DNA from: Elysia marginata
Lineage: Eukaryota; Mollusca; Gastropoda; Plakobranchidae
Assembly (NCBI GenBank): GCA_019649035.1
Contig: BMAT01000102.1
Span: 139,289 to 161,250 of the forward strand
Length of the DNA stretch: 21,962 nucleotides
Direction of reading: 5' to 3'
The translations under genes were made by a program, and so were the position numbers. This document shows, piece after piece, positions 9,565-19,112 of the stretch. The notes under the pieces were generated by a model. That model searched no databases, was not told the origin of the DNA, and saw only the letters and a program-made list of their open reading frames with translations. Every line of letters begins with the position of its first letter. The stretch's first letter is position 1.

Positions 9565-10737
9565 TGTTATTGTAACATAGATCTATCTCAGGTCCTCTTC
9601 GCCACGGTATGAACCCCTATTTTTTTAAAAGCTTAATTAATTTTGGCTGCTGATTAGATCTTTGTGCAATTGTATGAATGCTTGTATACGTGTATGTAAT
9701 ACTTATTAGTCTGGTTGTATGGATGAACGTGTGTGTATGTGCAAAGAGGCGATTATAAAAATGCGTTTGCATGCAATCCAGGCTTATCTAGTTAATGTTG
9801 CCAGTTTTCTCCAGAGAGAAATTAAACCAAAACAGCGCTGGTGGAATAGAGACAGTTAGATGCCAATACAGTTCAGTTTTATCACGAATACACACATACC
9901 TGAACAAAATGCCAACTTGGCAATATATATGCTTACTCTTTATCCAGCATTGGGCGAGGTTTGTTACTGAATCTGTTAATCTTTTGTTATTTTAATGTGT
10001 CAGGCAAGCATTCTTGTACATATACACTATAATTATTTTTTTTAATTTGTAGTTTTGAATATACAAACTAAGCTGTGATATAGGCTCATTTCATCATACA
10101 ACCAATGAATGATCGAAGCAACTTACGGTGATTTCCCGACAGACCATAACCAAGAAATTTACCCTCTCAAATCACAGAGGATCAACTTCTGTAAACATCT
10201 AATCTCTATAGCACACCCAGTCTGACAACATTTTTATCGTCTCTAGACACTAGACATCTGCTAGAGTAATGGTGATTTTACGTGACATGTAGGCAATACT
10301 ATGGCTAAGTATAAATGACGGATTTGTCCTGTAGCTGTGATCCGTTGTTGGCTTTCACATGGTGACGCGCTCAATGTGAAAGGATATATCAATTCTAGAA
10401 AGCATATGGGACTTAAGGGACTAGATTACCGACATTTTATACTGTTATGAACTGGTTGCGATGTAAAGAGAAAAAAACTTTCTGATGAAACAAATATCAT
10501 TATTATCGTTCGATATTTTCGTCTCTAAAGTTTTAAGTTGTCTAATTTCCCCCTTAACCACAGAATGATGAAAGTACTTAAAGGAACAAACGCAATAGGT
10601 TCAAATCTCGTTTTTGTGGACATATGAGTCCGCTGCCTCATTCAGTTTGTTAAAAAGAAACTCCGTGATAACTGACGGACGCGTGTTTGATGTTACGTCA
10701 GGGATCATCTTGCTATGAAAGGGACACATCACAGACT

Positions 10738-10740
<3 letters not shown>
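9563..10740. other. Spacer, nothing recognised
   Basis: Unique AT-rich sequence. Short frames here have no protein-like composition and no homologous copy in the window. Confidence 0.4.
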
Positions 10741-10792
<52 letters not shown>

Positions 10793-10915
10793 TACTCGAT
10801 CTATTTCCCTCTTTCTCTCTCTGTCTTTCTGTTTCTCTCTAATTCGATCTCGCTCTTTTTCTGACTGCCTGTCTACCTGCCTCTCTCTATCTTGCTCACT
10901 TTCTTTCATCTATCC
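10741..10915. repeat. (TC)n microsatellite and CT-rich tract
   Basis: A pure TC run of about 43 bases (10742-10784) followed by imperfect CT, CTGT and CTAC units. The minus-strand frame through it gives R/E/D-rich repeats and is rejected as a gene. Confidence 0.95.
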
Positions 10916-11620
10916 ATCTATCTATTTCGCATGAGACCATAAGTTTTGGAAATTCCCACTCTCGGTCTGAAATTTACAACCCATGAAAACATTCTATCAT
11001 TTCTATTTGCGACCCTTCTGCGCGAGCATGCGCCTTTAATGTTTCACCGTTAAGTTTTAAAAAAATCATTACTAACCCATTTCACAAAACTGTTAATGCT
11101 ATTTCCATCTCTAACCGCCCCCCCCCCCCTTTTCTTACAACCTCCTGGTAAAAGTGTACAGCGATTCTAACCCGTTGCAAGGTAACCCTTTAATCGTCGA
11201 TGGCCTGTTTTTTGTGAAGTACTTTGCACTTATTAATTGGGAAAAATTCCTAACGAAATGATCAGGAAGCTTTTTCTCCGATCAAACAAGCAGTGCAACT
11301 TAAAGAAATAAAGAAGACGACTACAAACTGAGATCTATACCAGAAAACAGATTAGACCTAAACACAAAAACAGAATGTAAAGGGAAATTAAATCTATGCC
11401 GACATAATTACTTTGCGAGAATCGAAGAAAAAAATTCTTATGTCAGCCCTATTTCTAAACACCGCTCTCCGCCAGCCTTTTCAAAGATTTGCCATTGCTT
11501 TCGATGTTGATGCATTGTATGACAAAATAAATAAATAAATTATTGTTGTCAAGTGCAGACCACTGTTCACACATCGCTCTCTATAGACAGTTCACACGTT
11601 AGCATGGGCGCGCGAGATTT
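10916..11620. other. Spacer, nothing recognised
   Basis: AT-rich sequence with a poly-C run near 11118-11129 and a short (AAAT)n stretch near 11525-11540. Confidence 0.4.
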
Positions 11621-11624
11621 ATTG

Positions 11625-11698
11625 TCACACCGGTGTGAAAAAGGGGATAGAGACCAGAAACAGTTTTTCCTGTTAGTATAAATCGCCTCTAGGAGGCG
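11625..11698. other. Three successive palindromes with a TATA-like box
   Basis: A perfect 14-base palindrome, TCACACCGGTGTGA (11625-11638), is followed by a 5-bp stem AACAG/CTGTT with a six-base loop (11659-11674), then TATAAAT (11676-11682), then CGCCTC-TAG-GAGGCG (11684-11698). The layout could be a regulatory site for dimeric factors. No adjacent gene is visible, so the function is unknown. Confidence 0.35.
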
Positions 11699-11846
11699 TC
11701 AAATATATTTAATGTAGTTTTAATTGATTTGATTGCTTCGTATAATATTGACGAGATGGTCTTTATCAGAAGTTCAGCAGCTAGATATCTCGCTCTGATA
11801 GTTGTAGAAGGGTTTCAAGAGTTCCCACCCACTCTCTTCCATCGAC

Positions 11847-11906
11847 TCCCTATGCGCCCCCTTGTGTTAAAAAGGGGGTGAGTAGGGAACTTAACCCCCC
11901 CTTTTT
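11847..11906. other. Overlapping alternative hairpins of C/G-runs
   Basis: CCCCCTT (11857-11863) can pair with AAGGGGG (11872-11878). An outer TCCCTA/TAGGGA pair (11847-11852 with 11883-11888) extends it. The same AAAAAGGGGG can instead pair with the CCCCCCCTTTTT run at 11895-11906. The structures exclude each other. In AT/GC-run-rich DNA this may be chance. Confidence 0.35.
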
Positions 11907-12119
11907 ATTCCTTTTTATTATTCCTTTTTTTTCTTTTCGCGATCTGTCTTTGTAGGATACATCTGGGATAGCGTTTTTTACAGGGAGGGGCCAAACCGCC
12001 ACAGTTTTACAACAACCTTTCGTAAGCAACTATAAGCATTTTGAGAACTTCCCCATGTCACGTGGTTGAGAAGATATGGAATGACATGGTTCATGGAAAC
12101 TGTACGGTTCCTCTCATAA

Positions 12120-12234
12120 TATTTGGTGAAGGATGATGAGGAGAAATAAAAGGTGAAAAGAAAGAAAAGATAAGGAGATAAAGGGAAAGAAAAGTAAAGC
12201 AAAGGATCGAGGGAAAAGAAATAAGACAAGAAAT

Positions 12235-12271
<37 letters not shown>

Positions 12272-12290
12272 CAGAGAGAGAGAATGACGA
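12120..12290. repeat. GA-rich tract with a (GA)n core
   Basis: Purine-rich sequence with a pure AG run at about 12240-12264. Minus-strand S/L-rich frames over it are artefacts. Confidence 0.9.
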
Positions 12291-12699
12291 ACTGATAATT
12301 TGAAAACAATAATAGACAGAGGAGACGAATAATCTGCCTCTTTTATTTCATACAACACCTCAACTCTCCCGTTTTCCCTATCCCTCTCACCTCTTCCTAC
12401 TCCCCTCTCCGCCTCCTTCCCCCCTCGATTTCCAGTTTACTTCCGATCTGCTTCAAACACAAATGTGCATTAAAAAAAATTCTCGTGCTTTCTTTCACTT
12501 TTTTTTTCCTGCGGATTTTCCCCATCACGCCAGGAAAGTGAGAAGATGCCTGGACAAAGAGCGGGAAATGTGATCGTGAAGAGAAGGAGCAGAACTCACA
12601 GCACGACACGCCATGCCAGGTCGATGTCACTTGCTGATTGATTTTACATCAGTGATCAGAGTTCGATATGTTTTTCCTCTAACGAGATATGGGACGGAG
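12291..12699. other. Spacer with a CT-rich patch
   Basis: Bases 12362-12430 are pyrimidine-rich; the rest is unique sequence without a defensible exon. Confidence 0.4.
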
Positions 12700-12940
12700 T
12701 GATAGGTGGGAGTGGTGGGGGAAGAAGAGGGGGAGGGTGAACATGGTATGGTTCAAGAGAGAAACTGAGGGACAGAGAAAAGGAGACTGAGAGAAAGTGA
12801 GAAAAGCTGAGGAATACACAGAGAGAGAGGAGAGAAAGAGCGCAGACATATTAGCGAGATAAATAGAGAAAGGAGAGAAAGAAAGAGAGAAAATAAGAGG
12901 TAAAAAAGGGAGGTAGAACCTTTGGGAGACAGAGGGGGGG

Positions 12941-12985
<45 letters not shown>
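12700..12985. repeat. Long purine-rich tract ending in (AG)n
   Basis: About 285 bases of GA-rich plus strand, ending in a pure AG run at 12949-12984. A 164-codon minus-strand frame overlaps it, but the tract gives L/S repeats and the frame has no domain character. Confidence 0.9.
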
Positions 12986-12990
<5 letters not shown>

Positions 12991-13164
12991 GTAAAGAGAA
13001 AGCACCATACACGTCTTGCTCAAGCCCAATACATACTGTAAAATTATATGTAAATTATATGTACTGAAAAGAATGCGGAACAAACTTTTCCCCTGGCCAG
13101 CTCTGCCCTTACTACGGGCAGTTTGAAAGTTCGGAGAGCTAAGTATCACGATAGCTAAAGAAAT

Positions 13165-13855
13165 TTGGGGCAACCGATTAACCTTTAATCTCGTATTAAA
13201 AAGGGAGAGCTAATAAACGGTAGAGATTCCGTTTACTATATAACAAAAGTTATTTCGTTTGTTTACGGTTTGATAACTCTAAATAAAAGACAATTGGATA
13301 GTCCCTGGCCCTAACAAGAAAAACGACACAAACGGATAATCGGTTCAATAATAACCTAGTTTTATTTGAAGACCTCTCTCTGAATCTCATAAAAAAAAAA
13401 ACCCCGAGAGCTTGGATACAAAATAACCTTTCATCTCGTATTTAAAAAAAGGAGAGCTAATAAACAGTTGAGATTCCGTTTACTTCATAACAAAAGTGCT
13501 TCGTTTGTTTACGGTTTGGTTACTCTAGATGAAAGACTATTGGATGGTCCCTAACAAGAAAAACGACACAACAATAACCTAGTTTTATTTGAAGACCTCT
13601 CTCTGAATCTCATAGAAACAAAAAACCCAGAGAGATTGGCAACAAAATTACCTTTCATATCGTATTCAAAACGGAGAGCTAATAAACAGTTGAGATTCCG
13701 TTTACTCTATAACAAAAGTTGCTTCGTTTATTTACGGTTTGGTTAGTCTAGACGAAAGACTATTGGATGGTCCGAAACAAGGGAAATGACACGAACGAAC
13801 AATCGATTCAACAATAACCTAGTTTTATTTGAAGAGCTCCCTCTGGAAAAAAAAA
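13165..13855. repeat. Satellite-like array, three tandem copies of ~225-245 bp
   Basis: Copies start with ACCTTTMATMTCGTATT at 13181, 13426 and 13650. Each contains GAGAGCTAATAAAC, GAGATTCCGTTTAC, CGTTTRTTTACGGTTTG, GACRATTGGATRGTCC and AACCTAGTTTTATTTGAAG. Copy 1 carries a perfect TAAACGG/CCGTTTA stem with an 8-base loop (about 13214-13235); the other copies have one mismatch there. Copies 2 and 3 are more alike than copy 1. Copy 2 lacks a short stretch (ACGGATAATCGGTTC-like) present in the other two. No coding frame. Confidence 0.85.
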
Positions 13856-14536
13856 ACAAGAATTGACACTCTCATGAAAATTTTAATGAAGTCTTTTGTC
13901 GACCAAAGCTGGTTTTTCCAATTGAAAAGCTCACTGTCAATACAAGTATTGTTATCATCTAAAGAAACAGGGGAGATTATCTAAGATAAAACTCGATTCT
14001 GGTAAAATAAAATAAATGACACGGGGGGAAAACTGGGCATTGTCATGTTTTGAAGACATCGAGATTCTCTTTTATGAAAAGGAATGCCCGAACAAAATGG
14101 TGTTGTTACAAAACATGGCTCTATTTTCATGTTAAATGTTGGATTCCAAGTTTTTATTGATTGAGTATTTGGCAGGTATTAGGAACTTTCTGTAGAATCC
14201 TGCGAGAAATGGCATGGCTTAGCCTGTCTGGCACAATCAAAATCTCATCTCTCTACAGACAAAAAGATTTTTTAAAAATTGGAAAGATCAGGGTGGTCAT
14301 ATTGTTTAAAGAGTTAAAAGAGGGACAACACGATAAAAGATTATGGGACTGTTTCAGGACTAATCTCTCATGTGTGGAAAATTCAAAAGGTGGGATGACC
14401 GGCGAACTCAGCAAGGTAGTTTATTCGAATAACTCTAGTGCTGAATATAAGCCTAAAAACTCACCATTGCTAAAGGGGAACTACTCTTAGAGGATTTTTA
14501 TAAGGTTCATGGAATAGTCCCATAGAGAATCTACTA
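13856..14536. other. Spacer, nothing recognised
   Basis: AT-rich unique sequence. A 109-codon plus-strand frame (14161-14490) has ordinary composition but no domain, splice context or Kozak start, and is not called. Confidence 0.4.
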
Positions 14537-14720
14537 GATATCAGAACAGGGAGATGACTCGAAGCGAATTTAGCAACTGGTAATGTTTCTCTCTATCTAT
14601 CTATCTCTCTCTCTTCCTCTCCTCTCTCTCTTCCCCCTCTCTCTCGTTCTTTCTTTTTTTCTCTTTCTTTCTATCTTGCTTTACCCCTGTATGAAGTGAA
14701 AGCTGCAATAGAAGAGACCT
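14537..14720 (+). mobile_element. SINE fragment (CT-core family), copy a
   Basis: GATATCAGAACAGGGAGATG and GCAACTGGTAATGTTTCTC lead into a CT/CTAT tract, which is followed by TTTACCCCTGTATGAAGTG and AAAGCTGCAATAGA. The first part matches 15381-15428. The last part matches 16068-16109. Together they outline a family with a tRNA-like head, a conserved body, an internal CT tract and a conserved tail. This copy lacks the head. Family name unknown. Confidence 0.55.
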
Positions 14721-14789
14721 ATTTAGTGAATCGAACGTCGGGTTTACATTTTCCCTTTCAGGTTTGTATGAATAGAAAAGTAAAAAAAA

Positions 14790-14811
14790 AAGGGTTGGGG
14801 GGGGGGGTTGT
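14790..14811 (+). repeat. A-run followed by G-run
   Basis: About ten A, then GGGTT, then ten G. It is a local homopolymer pair; the G-run could join in quadruplex structure. Confidence 0.7.
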
Positions 14812-14883
14812 AGATAATTATCTATTCACAAAGTCTTTAGCTTGATCTCATAGAGACGTACTGGCGACGGAAAATCTTAGTGG

Positions 14884-15186
14884 TTGGTATGTTTGTTTGA
14901 ATTTTAAAGTCTCTTTTCAACTACAAGGATATATCAGAGACGGCGCTTGGGACAATTGAAAGCGTGCTGTCACACTGTGATGTACGGAGCGCTGCATACA
15001 CCACACCCAGTCACATTATCCTGACACCGGGCCGACCAGACTTAGCACTAAATCCATAATGCCAGACACCAGGCGGATCAGCTACTAATACCAATTTTAA
15101 AGTCCTTGGTTTGACTCGGCCGGGTATCGGACCCGTACCTCCCGATCTCTAAGCGAGTGACTTTATCGCTAGGCCACAGAGCCGGT
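14884..15186 (-). mobile_element. tRNA-SINE, full length, minus strand, 12-bp target duplication
   Basis: Flanked by a perfect direct repeat AAATCTTAGTGG (14872-14883 and 15187-15198). On the minus strand the head has an A box TGGCCTAGCGA (15166-15176) and a B box GGTCCGATACC (15123-15133); each departs from consensus at a key base, so its Pol III promoter is probably weak. A ~200-base body follows, then a tail with GAGACTTTAAAATTC and CAAACAAACA. It is about 95% identical by eye to the copy at 16683-16986. The family is common-looking in gastropods but I cannot name it. Confidence 0.9.
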
Positions 15187-15198
15187 AAATCTTAGTGG

Positions 15199-15324
15199 CA
15201 AGGGGTAAATGTGACAGTAGTTGATTGAATTGATTCTTTTTGCGCTCCAAAACATTGCCACTTGTAGTAAAGTTTTAATTTGAAAAACTGATTTACCAAA
15301 ATACGATTAGTAACACTGCAGATG
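15199..15324. other. Short spacer between SINE copies
   Basis: No feature recognised. A minus-strand frame running 15608-15192 crosses SINE sequence and is rejected. Confidence 0.4.
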
Positions 15325-15428
15325 TGAAAGGTGGATCTATCAGTAAGGCATTTGACTGCCAAGTTGGAGGTTTTCGGGTTCGATATCATAACAGGGAAAT
15401 AACTCGCGAGCAACTGGTAATGTTTCTC
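15325..15428 (+). mobile_element. SINE fragment (CT-core family), copy b with tRNA-like head
   Basis: The head has a tRNA-Gly(GCC)-like anticodon loop (CTGCCAA near 15356-15362) and a B box GGTTCGATATC (15377-15387). The body ATAACAGGGAAATAACTCG and GCAACTGGTAATGTTTCTC matches copy a. The copy ends near 15428 with no CT tract. The head gives the likely origin of the family; the anticodon arm pairs poorly, so it is not a functional tRNA gene. Confidence 0.55.
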
Positions 15429-15686
15429 CTCGATAGAGCAACGTGACATTTTTTTTTCTTGGCAGACACGCATACACTGTGATTTATCTTTAATTAATTG
15501 AACGGTTAAAAAAAACTCTGTCATTTTCGCAACATGGTAACGCATTGGTTCGTTGGAATTTTGCCTCGAATGGTGATCTACCGCTAACTGGGGATTATCT
15601 ACTTTCACTTTCGGTTTGACAGCATTTTTGCTGCGACCAATTTCCCTGATTACTAGAGTTTTATTTTAGAAGAAAGGATATCCAAT

Positions 15687-15720
15687 GGATTAAAGAAGGA
15701 TATGGATTAAAGAAGGATAT
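15687..15720. repeat. Perfect 17-bp tandem duplication
   Basis: GGATTAAAGAAGGATAT occurs twice in direct succession (15687-15703 and 15704-15720). Absence of differences suggests it is recent. Confidence 0.95.
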
Positions 15721-15944
15721 ACTTTCTTTTTAAAGAAAACTCCATGATTAGGTCAGCCAGGCTGGATATCAGATAGTCTCAGAACTTCGTGGTAGTTTTA
15801 TTCGGTAGTTTCTTCAATCCGGTGTGGTTTTCGTTTACTTTGTGGCTTCGACGGCAATCTGCGTCGTCTCTGTATAAGACTTAAAGATAGAAATGCTTTT
15901 TAACGACATAAGCTGTGAAAACCGACCCTGAAAATGATTCAAAA

Positions 15945-15974
15945 TTCGAACCCCAGTCCTCACAATAGCCCCGA

Positions 15975-16031
<57 letters not shown>

Positions 16032-16112
16032 TCTTTTTCTCTTTTTCTTTTTCTCTCTTTCTTTGTATCTTTCTTTACCCCTGTAAGAAGTGAAAGCTGC
16101 TATAGACGAGAG
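15945..16112 (+). mobile_element. SINE fragment (CT-core family), copy c with long CT tract
   Basis: A B-box-like ATTCGAACCCC lies at about 15947-15957. A CT tract (15976-16075) is followed by TTTACCCCTGTAAGAAGTG and AAAGCTGCTATAGA, matching the tail of copy a. The body block seen in copies a and b is not evident here, so the copy is rearranged or diverged. Confidence 0.45.
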
Positions 16113-16221
16113 TTTGATTGTGGAGAACCACTAGGGCAACCTAATGGCAGGAAATTCTAATTAAACGTCTCGCTAGTTTTCTGACTTCTCTCGGTAATTA
16201 GGCTTTTGTTGCTGTTGACAA

Positions 16222-16290
16222 GCACGAGAAAGAGAAAGGCAGAGAAAGATAGAGGCGGGAGAAAGGGGGGGGGGAGCGAGAGAGAAGGGT
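16222..16290. repeat. Purine-rich GA/G-run tract
   Basis: GA-rich sequence with a ten-base G run near 16264-16275. It sits 150 bases after the CT tract at 15976-16075, so the two could pair partly if on one transcript. Confidence 0.8.
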
Positions 16291-16682
16291 CAGGAAATGC
16301 TTCAAGCTTCATTGGTCAGATTTTGCAAGTACTTACGCAGGCAGCTACAATGAAGAAAACCGAAGGCCAACAAACTTAAATGCTCCGTATTCAGGTGTCA
16401 AAAAAATTAATGTGTGCAAAACAGTCTAATCTAAAGATGATTTTACTCAAGGGACAAAATGCGTTTCGGTTTTCAGCACGAGAATATGCAAGCCTAAAAA
16501 TTTGAATATACTGACAAAATTTAAATTGATACGTAGAAGGTTCTAGATGAGAAAAAAACCCAGAATGAGTAAAAGAATCTCATTTCTCTTTAAGGTTTTC
16601 ACGTTCCCGTAGAACACTTACTGATGTAACCATACATGTATTTGGCATCTACAAGGAATGGCTGTGTGTCCACGACTCGTTG

Positions 16683-16986
16683 GTAGCGGCTCTGTGGCCT
16701 AGCGGTAAAGACACTCGCTCAGAGATCGGGAGGTACGGGTTCGATCCCCGGCCGAGTCAAACCAAAGACTTTAAAATGGGTATTAGTAGCTGATCCGCCT
16801 GGTGTCTGGCATTATTGATTTAGTGCTAAATCTGGTCGGCCCGGTGTCAGGATAATGTGACTGGGTGTGGTGTATGCAGCGCTCCGTACATCACAGTGTG
16901 GCAGCACGCTTTCAATTGTCCCAAGCGCCGTCTCTGATATATCCTTGTAGTTGAAAAGAGACGTTAAAATTCCAACAACCAACCAA
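16683..16986 (+). mobile_element. tRNA-SINE, full length, plus strand, 13-bp target duplication
   Basis: Flanked by a perfect direct repeat CCACGACTCGTTG (16670-16682 and 16987-16999). The head has a consensus A box TGGCCTAGCGG (16695-16705) and a consensus B box GGTTCGATCCC (16738-16748), so this copy keeps an intact-looking Pol III promoter. A ~200-base body follows, ending in GAGACGTTAAAATTCC and an ACAACCAACCAA tail. Intact target duplications and near identity with 14884-15186 point to recent activity. It would need a LINE partner for movement; none is seen here. Confidence 0.92.
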
Positions 16987-16999
16987 CCACGACTCGTTG

Positions 17000-17727
17000 A
17001 TCTAGGTCAGCGAGATCATGTCAGGCTACTGATTTAAGCCCTCAAGACTTTATGGCGCAACATCTTCACATCAAAACAATGGCAGGTTTATCGATACTCA
17101 AAGGGGCTGGTGTTGAAAATATTTAAATGTTTAATTTGAAAGGATCAAAAATGTTCAGCAACTAACAAGTTATCGTGCTTTTGGGGAAAAGTATTTGTAT
17201 AACTAGTGTTAAGAAATGTTTTGAAGGGGTGGGGTGTTCGGCTTAAATCCAGGGTATACGTGATTTTTGCAAATTAATGATCTGGTGGTTATGTCTGCGG
17301 TTTTGGGGTCCTTTTGTAACATTAACTTTCACTTTGAGAACAACAGTTCTTACTTTACCAAGCAACGCTTTAAACCAGTAGACTTTGAATTAAAAACTAG
17401 AAAAAAATGTTTATCTCACAGGTGCTAAGTTCTTTCCCCCTCCTCTTCCCACTCCAAAAGGCATAAAATGTTGTTGGGACAATAACTTTATAGATTATAC
17501 CTCTCCTAAATCAACACATACCAAAAAAAAACCCCAACCCACACGCCTTAAAAAGTTTGAAAAGGAAGAACTAGAAACTACACATCCAATTAATGAAAGG
17601 AATTAGGCGACAGCCTGCAGCAATGAGGTTTATGTTGGGGTTTGTTGAATTTAAGCCCTTCCAGGATCCTTCTAATCCTGTGCAGTCTTTACTCTAAAGT
17701 ACGGCTTATTTTGAAACTTTTGTTTCC
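17000..17727. other. Spacer, nothing recognised
   Basis: AT-rich unique sequence; no coding frame or repeat copy noticed. Confidence 0.4.
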
Positions 17728-17750
17728 AGAGAGAGAGAGAGAGAGAGAGA
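17728..17750. repeat. (GA)n microsatellite
   Basis: About eleven pure AG units. Confidence 0.95.
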
Positions 17751-17872
17751 CACTTTCTATTAAAACAACATCAACAACAAAACTGCCACAAAAACTTAAG
17801 ACCATTTCAAAGAAAACAGGATACTTTGTATAAGGGATCTGCAGCACGTGGTATTATTATGATTTGCAAATA

Positions 17873-18063
17873 CAGTGGAATATCTGAATAAAGACCTGGA
17901 AAAAATGACAAAAACAGGTCTTATAAGAGAGAGAGAGAGGGGGGGGGTCTTAGTTTAGGGGTTAAATTACAATACCTATAATTATAAACGGACATCCTCA
18001 AATTTAAAGTCTCATAAGAGGGGTGGTCTTTGTTGAAGGGGTCTTAGTTGAGGTGTTCCATTG
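17873..18063. mobile_element. TIR DNA element (MITE), TA on both sides
   Basis: Starts CAGTGGAATATCTGAATAAA and ends GTTGAGGTGTTCCATTG, whose complement CAATGGAACACCTCAAC mirrors the start. TA flanks both ends (17871-17872 and 18064-18065), as expected for Tc1/mariner-pogo target duplication. It shares GGTCTTATAAGAG and GAGGGGTGGTCTTT with the copy at 6972-7095. It is 67 bases longer, with an internal GA/G run and an AT-rich segment not in the other copy. No transposase. Confidence 0.8.
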
Positions 18064-18065
18064 TA

Positions 18066-19112
18066 TCTCCAATCCGCAACTTGAAAAAGGTGCAAGCAGA
18101 CTCTTCAAATCCATGATTTAGTTTTATGTTTTTTTATGGAAAGACATTAATTAGAGACCTCAAGCACACGCACCGTGTCTCACTACGCGTACGTGAAAAT
18201 CGGGAAAGCAGATCGAGGAAACTATAAAAATAATGAAACCAGTTTCTAAAAATAGACCCACAGACGTTCCCGTCATACTCACGCGTTGCTGCTTAAAGTC
18301 TGTATTATTGCGTCTAACTCTAAGCGTTCAAAACAAAGTACAGCGGACGAGGAGAATAAGGTTATCTCGACCTAGGACAAACGGTTCGAACCATAATCCT
18401 GACTGAAAAATAATACATGCGATGAAATGGAGGTCTTATGTATAAACATCGGGTTGAAAGCTGTTTTTGATTGAAGTGGCTCGTGACATGACATTTTCAG
18501 TCCCATTTTACGACCGGCTAATACAGCTTTAAGCCAGCCACCTTGATTAACGGTTAATATCAGTTCAAACGTTTCCAAATTAACAATTTTAATGTTTCTT
18601 ATGATCTGTGTGAAGGAGGCTGAACCAGTTAGTCCTAAAGACAGATTGAAGGTTGATTTATTATCGCGACTGTATGAAGAGGCTTGTGAAAAGAAAAAAA
18701 AAGAACAGTTTTGTCGTTGAAAGTAATTTGTATGAATGAAAATGATACAGAAGAATGAAGGAGATTAGAAGTTCTACAGAGAGGATTAAACGCAACTATT
18801 TGTTCACGTTTGGAATATTCGAAACGTTCAATTGAATAACGCTCTAGGGAGAAATCGGGGATTACCGAATGATTGAAGAATTCCATTAGCGTGTGCATTA
18901 GTGTGGCTTGTCTAGTTCCTTTATTCTAAAGAACAGAAACATTTTAAACACAAATCTAAGGTTTAAAGTTAGGCTTTCAAAGAGTCTACATTTTAAAAAT
19001 ATAAGAATAACGAAACGTACGACTCTTTTAAAATTAAAAACAGTATTGAAAACCAGGTTTTTAAAAACAAAAAAGAAACATTTTCAATCAGCGCCTGTCT
19101 TTGTTTTGGAAG
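18066..19112. other. Spacer, nothing recognised
   Basis: AT-rich unique sequence. Minus-strand frames at 18372-18578 and 18635-18898 have no recognisable domain, and composition matches the spacer. Confidence 0.4.

Noticed and set aside
10601-10909. Arg/Glu/Asp-rich 102-codon frame resembling a coiled-coil or SR-like protein
   Set aside because: The composition comes from the TC repeat read on the minus strand.
12679-13173. 164-codon minus-strand frame
   Set aside because: The core is a CT-repeat translation; the unique ends have no recognisable domain.
13165-13855. CRISPR-like array
   Set aside because: Units are ~230 bp with similarity throughout; there are no short repeats with unique spacers.
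14161-14490. 109-codon plus-strand frame with ordinary amino-acid composition
   Set aside because: It starts from a non-ATG-like context in the spacer, has no domain and no splice sites; length is possible by chance in 22 kb.
15192-15608. 138-codon minus-strand frame that looks less repetitive
   Set aside because: It crosses a tRNA-like SINE head and has no family resemblance or splice support.
16689-16756. Functional tRNA gene at the head of the plus-strand SINE
   Set aside because: The same head occurs in another SINE copy with a shared 3' body and target duplications, so it is a mobile element.
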